Positions 31,208 through 32,921 of a stretch of DNA of 32,921 bases are shown here, piece after piece. This DNA comes from Spirochaetales bacterium (GTDB taxonomy: Bacteria > Spirochaetota > Spirochaetia > Treponematales > Treponemataceae), in contig QKDA01000047.1 of assembly GCA_003246765.1 (NCBI GenBank), forward strand, positions 1-32,921. The letters are read 5' to 3'. Positions within the stretch are counted from its first letter, which is position 1. Every line of letters starts with the position of its first letter. A program made the translations under genes and the position numbers. A model generated the notes under the pieces. It did not search any database. It saw only the letters and a program-made list of their open reading frames with translations, and was not told where the DNA came from.

Positions 31208-32575
31208 AGGGTCCCCCATTTCTGACGCGCCGGGGAGAACTTCCATACCGGGCTCGTGGCCGAGGCGTGGACCTCCCGCGCGAAGTTCGCCATGCCCTCG
31301 AATCCGGCGAGGGCCTCCTTCCGCTCGTGGTTGTGGTCGCAAAAGGCGATTCCCATCTTGTAAAGCGATGGGCCGTTCCTTCACGCCTCCGATCAAGAGG
31401 TCCGCCCCCTTCTCGAGGATAAAAGCCGAGAGTTCCAGCGGGTTCGTGTCGTCGCAGATGATCGTCCCCTCGCTGGTAATTTCCTTGAGGTACTCGTAGT
31501 CTTCCTTCGTCCCGGTTTGCGAGCCGACGACCACGGTTTCCATGCCCAGGTGGCGCAGGGCCTTCACCAGGGAGAAGGACTTGAAGGATCCGCCCACGTA
31601 AATCGCCGCCTTCTTACCCTCGAGGTCCTTCCGGTACGCGGCGAGCTCGGGAAGCAGCTCCGAAACCTCCGAGCGCACGAGCTCGGAGGTCGCCACCTTC
31701 ACCTCGTCCGCGCCCGGCGTTCCGGCGTTCGCGAAATACTCCGCCACGTCGTACAGGGCCTTGGACATATCCTCTATGCCGAAATAGGAAACCCGAATGT
31801 AGGGAATCCCGTATTGAGCTTCCATCATTTTCGCGAGATAGGTCATGGAGCCGGAACACTGAACCACGTTTAGCCTGGCCCTGTGCGAGCGGCCTATCTC
31901 GTCAACCCGCCCGTCGCCGGTAATGCAGGAGACTACCTCGATGCCCATGCGCCGGTAATAATCCTTGATGATCCAGGTCTCGCCGGCGAGGTTGAACTCG
32001 CCGAGTATGTTTATCGAGAGCGGCCCCACCGGGGTAGAGTCGTCCCGGCCGACGAGGCGGAACACCGCCTCGCAGGCGGCCTTATAGCCGTCTTTCTTGG
32101 TTCCCTTGAAGCCCTCGGAATGGACCGAGATGACCGGGATACCCGATTCGCGGGAGGCTTTCGCGCACACCGCGTCCACGTCGTCCCCGATGAGGCCGAC
32201 GATGCAGGTGGAATACACGAAGGCCGCTTTCGGCCCGTATTCCGCGATGAGTTCGGTAAGCGCGGCCGCGAGCTTCTTCTCGCCGCCGTAAATCACTTCC
32301 CTCTCGTGAAGGTCCGTGGAAAAGCTCATCCGGTGGAGCTGGGGCCCGCTGGACATGGAGCCGCGTATATCCCAGGTGTAGGCCGCGCAGCCGATGGGCC
32401 CGTGGATGACGTGAAGGGCGTCGGCGATGGGGTAGAGCACCACGCGGCTCCCGCAAAACACGCAAGCCCGCTGGCTCACGGAGCCCGCGGCGCTTGCCTT
32501 GCCGCACTCGATGCCGAAGGAGTCCTTTCCCTTTTCGAATACCTGGCTCTTTCTCTCGTTCAGTATGTCGATCAA
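31204..32575 (-). CDS. nifE: NifE, FeMo-cofactor scaffold subunit, with one-base frameshift near the 3' end
   Basis: Translation from TTG at 32575 (GGGAGG 8 nt upstream) reads LIDILNERKSQVFEKG, then the NifE blocks RACVFCGSRVVLYPIADALHVIHGPIGC, YSTCIVGLIGDDVDAVC and KKAAIYVGGSFKSFSLVKALRHLGMETVVVG, as far as LLIGGVKERPIA. There the frame breaks: the conserved end (YKMGIAFCDHNHERKEALAG..., ending RQKWGTL then TGA) continues one base out of frame. One extra A within the AAA at 31362-31364 explains it. Without that base nifE has about 456 codons. It may be a sequencing error, a real mutation or a programmed slip. NifE carries the precursor cofactor in the NifEN complex. Confidence 0.85.
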
Positions 32576-32604
32576 AAGCGTTCCTCCCGGGGCTGTGGGC
32601 GACA

Positions 32605-32718
32605 CCCGGGAAGTATCGCGGGCGTCCGCCCACTGCCCTCCTCGGGCTTTGGTTAAAGATCCCCGGGAGGTATCGCGGGGACTCACCCGCTGCCCCTCTC
32701 GGGCCTTGTCAGAATCGC
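32605..32718 (-). repeat. Two 57-bp imperfect tandem repeats in the nifK-nifE gap
   Basis: Two units with a 57-bp period start at 32605 (CCCGGGAAGTATCGCGGGCG) and at 32662 (CCCGGGAGGTATCGCGGGGA), with a partial similarity to a third unit just left. Each unit contains GC-rich inverted pieces such as GGGCG-TCC-GCCC and CCCGGG, so hairpins are likely. The gap between nifK and nifE (32576-32777) has no other gene. The open frame through it is an upstream extension of nifE, not used because the RBS points to 32575. Confidence 0.75.
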
Positions 32719-32777
32719 GCCGGGCGGCGAAGCCTTCGGTTTCCCGTCAGCTTCGCTTTCCGCGCTCCATAATCCGT

Positions 32778-32921
32778 TTACATTACGAGCTCGAACTTCT
32801 CTTCCGGGGCGTCCCGGTCCTGGCGGTCCATGAACGCGTCCAGCACCTTCTCGAGCAGGCGGAGGGTTCCCCGGTAGCCCACGATCGGGAAGTAGGAGTG
32901 CCCCACGCGGTCGTAGATCGG
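32778..32921 (-). CDS. nifK: NifK, nitrogenase MoFe protein beta subunit, C-terminal end (cut by window edge)
   Basis: The last 47 residues are visible: PIYDRVGHSYFPIVGYRGTL, LLEKVLDAFMDRQDRD and the end EEKFELVM before TAA at 32778-32780. This matches the conserved C-terminus of NifK of anaerobe-type nitrogenases, with the DR-V-x-x-FP-x-VGY pattern and a FELVM end. It is followed by the tandem repeats and nifE on the same strand, the usual nifDK-EN order. Confidence 0.85.
   Translation of the reverse strand, partial: PIYDRVGHSYFPIVGYRGTLRLLEKVLDAFMDRQDRDAPEEKFELVM

Noticed and set aside
31883-32656. Plus-strand frame of 257 codons opposite nifE
   Set aside because: Antisense shadow in GC-rich DNA, without motifs. 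nifE is clear on the minus strand.
32576-32686. N-terminal extension of nifE through the tandem repeats
   Set aside because: The extension is translated repeat sequence. The RBS and NifE homology both point to the TTG at 32575.
1-32921. CRISPR array
   Set aside because: No regularly spaced direct repeats with unique spacers. The only tandem repeats (32605-32718) have no spacers.

Overview
The window joins three blocks that differ in base composition and gene content. The right block (about 22.9-32.9 kb, visibly GC-rich) holds nitrogen-fixation genes, so the host is a diazotroph. The nif genes look like those of anaerobes (clostridial, methanogen and spirochaete types). A high-GC spirochaete is possible, but sequence alone does not fix the taxon. 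The middle block (about 12.5-22.8 kb) is a compact phage-derived element inserted beside a tRNA gene. The left block (about 0-12.2 kb, visibly less GC-rich) is a metal/envelope-stress gene set whose left edge carries the start of an IS30-like transposase.

Left block. An OmpR-type response regulator and its sensor kinase precede a run of four genes: a fusion of a cation-diffusion-facilitator (CDF) membrane domain with an SPFH/HflK domain, an HflC-like SPFH protein, a second HflK-like SPFH protein, and a large membrane-anchored parvulin-type (SurA/PpiD-like) chaperone. Next comes a separately controlled operon: a CadC/SmtB-type repressor, a Zn/Cd/Pb P1B-ATPase and a transglutaminase-like protein. 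Its promoter is covered by a 40-bp inverted repeat, and it ends at a clear intrinsic terminator. I read the block as an island for exporting a soft divalent metal and protecting the envelope. The CDF-SPFH fusion is its most unusual part.

Middle block. Reading leftwards from the tRNA on the minus strand are: a tyrosine integrase, an AlpA/excisionase-type HTH protein, a small overlapping protein, one divergent gene of unknown function, a strongly folded 158-nt inverted-repeat region, the small terminase (apparently starting at ATT), large terminase, portal, a LuxR-type regulator with a degenerate receiver domain, prohead protease, major capsid protein, an unknown virion-like protein, a head-tail connector and a possible neck/tail-completion protein. 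No tail, lysis, replication or classical repressor genes are seen. This matches the layout of capsid-forming phage satellites better than that of a complete prophage, although a truncated prophage is not excluded.

Right block. A CAU-anticodon tRNA with a good promoter marks the junction. Beyond it are a LeuA/NifV-family synthase coupled to a small HEPN-like protein (minus strand), a divergent molybdate transporter modABC with a terminator-like hairpin in its leader, then a minus-strand nif run: partial nifK, nifE, nifN, nifB and a 2Fe-2S ferredoxin. nifE carries a one-base frameshift about 50 codons before its end. The shift removes the normal nifE stop and joins nifE to nifN in one long reading frame. 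Together these genes supply molybdate (ModABC), probably homocitrate (NifV-like), the NifB cofactor core and the NifEN scaffold for the nitrogenase cofactor.
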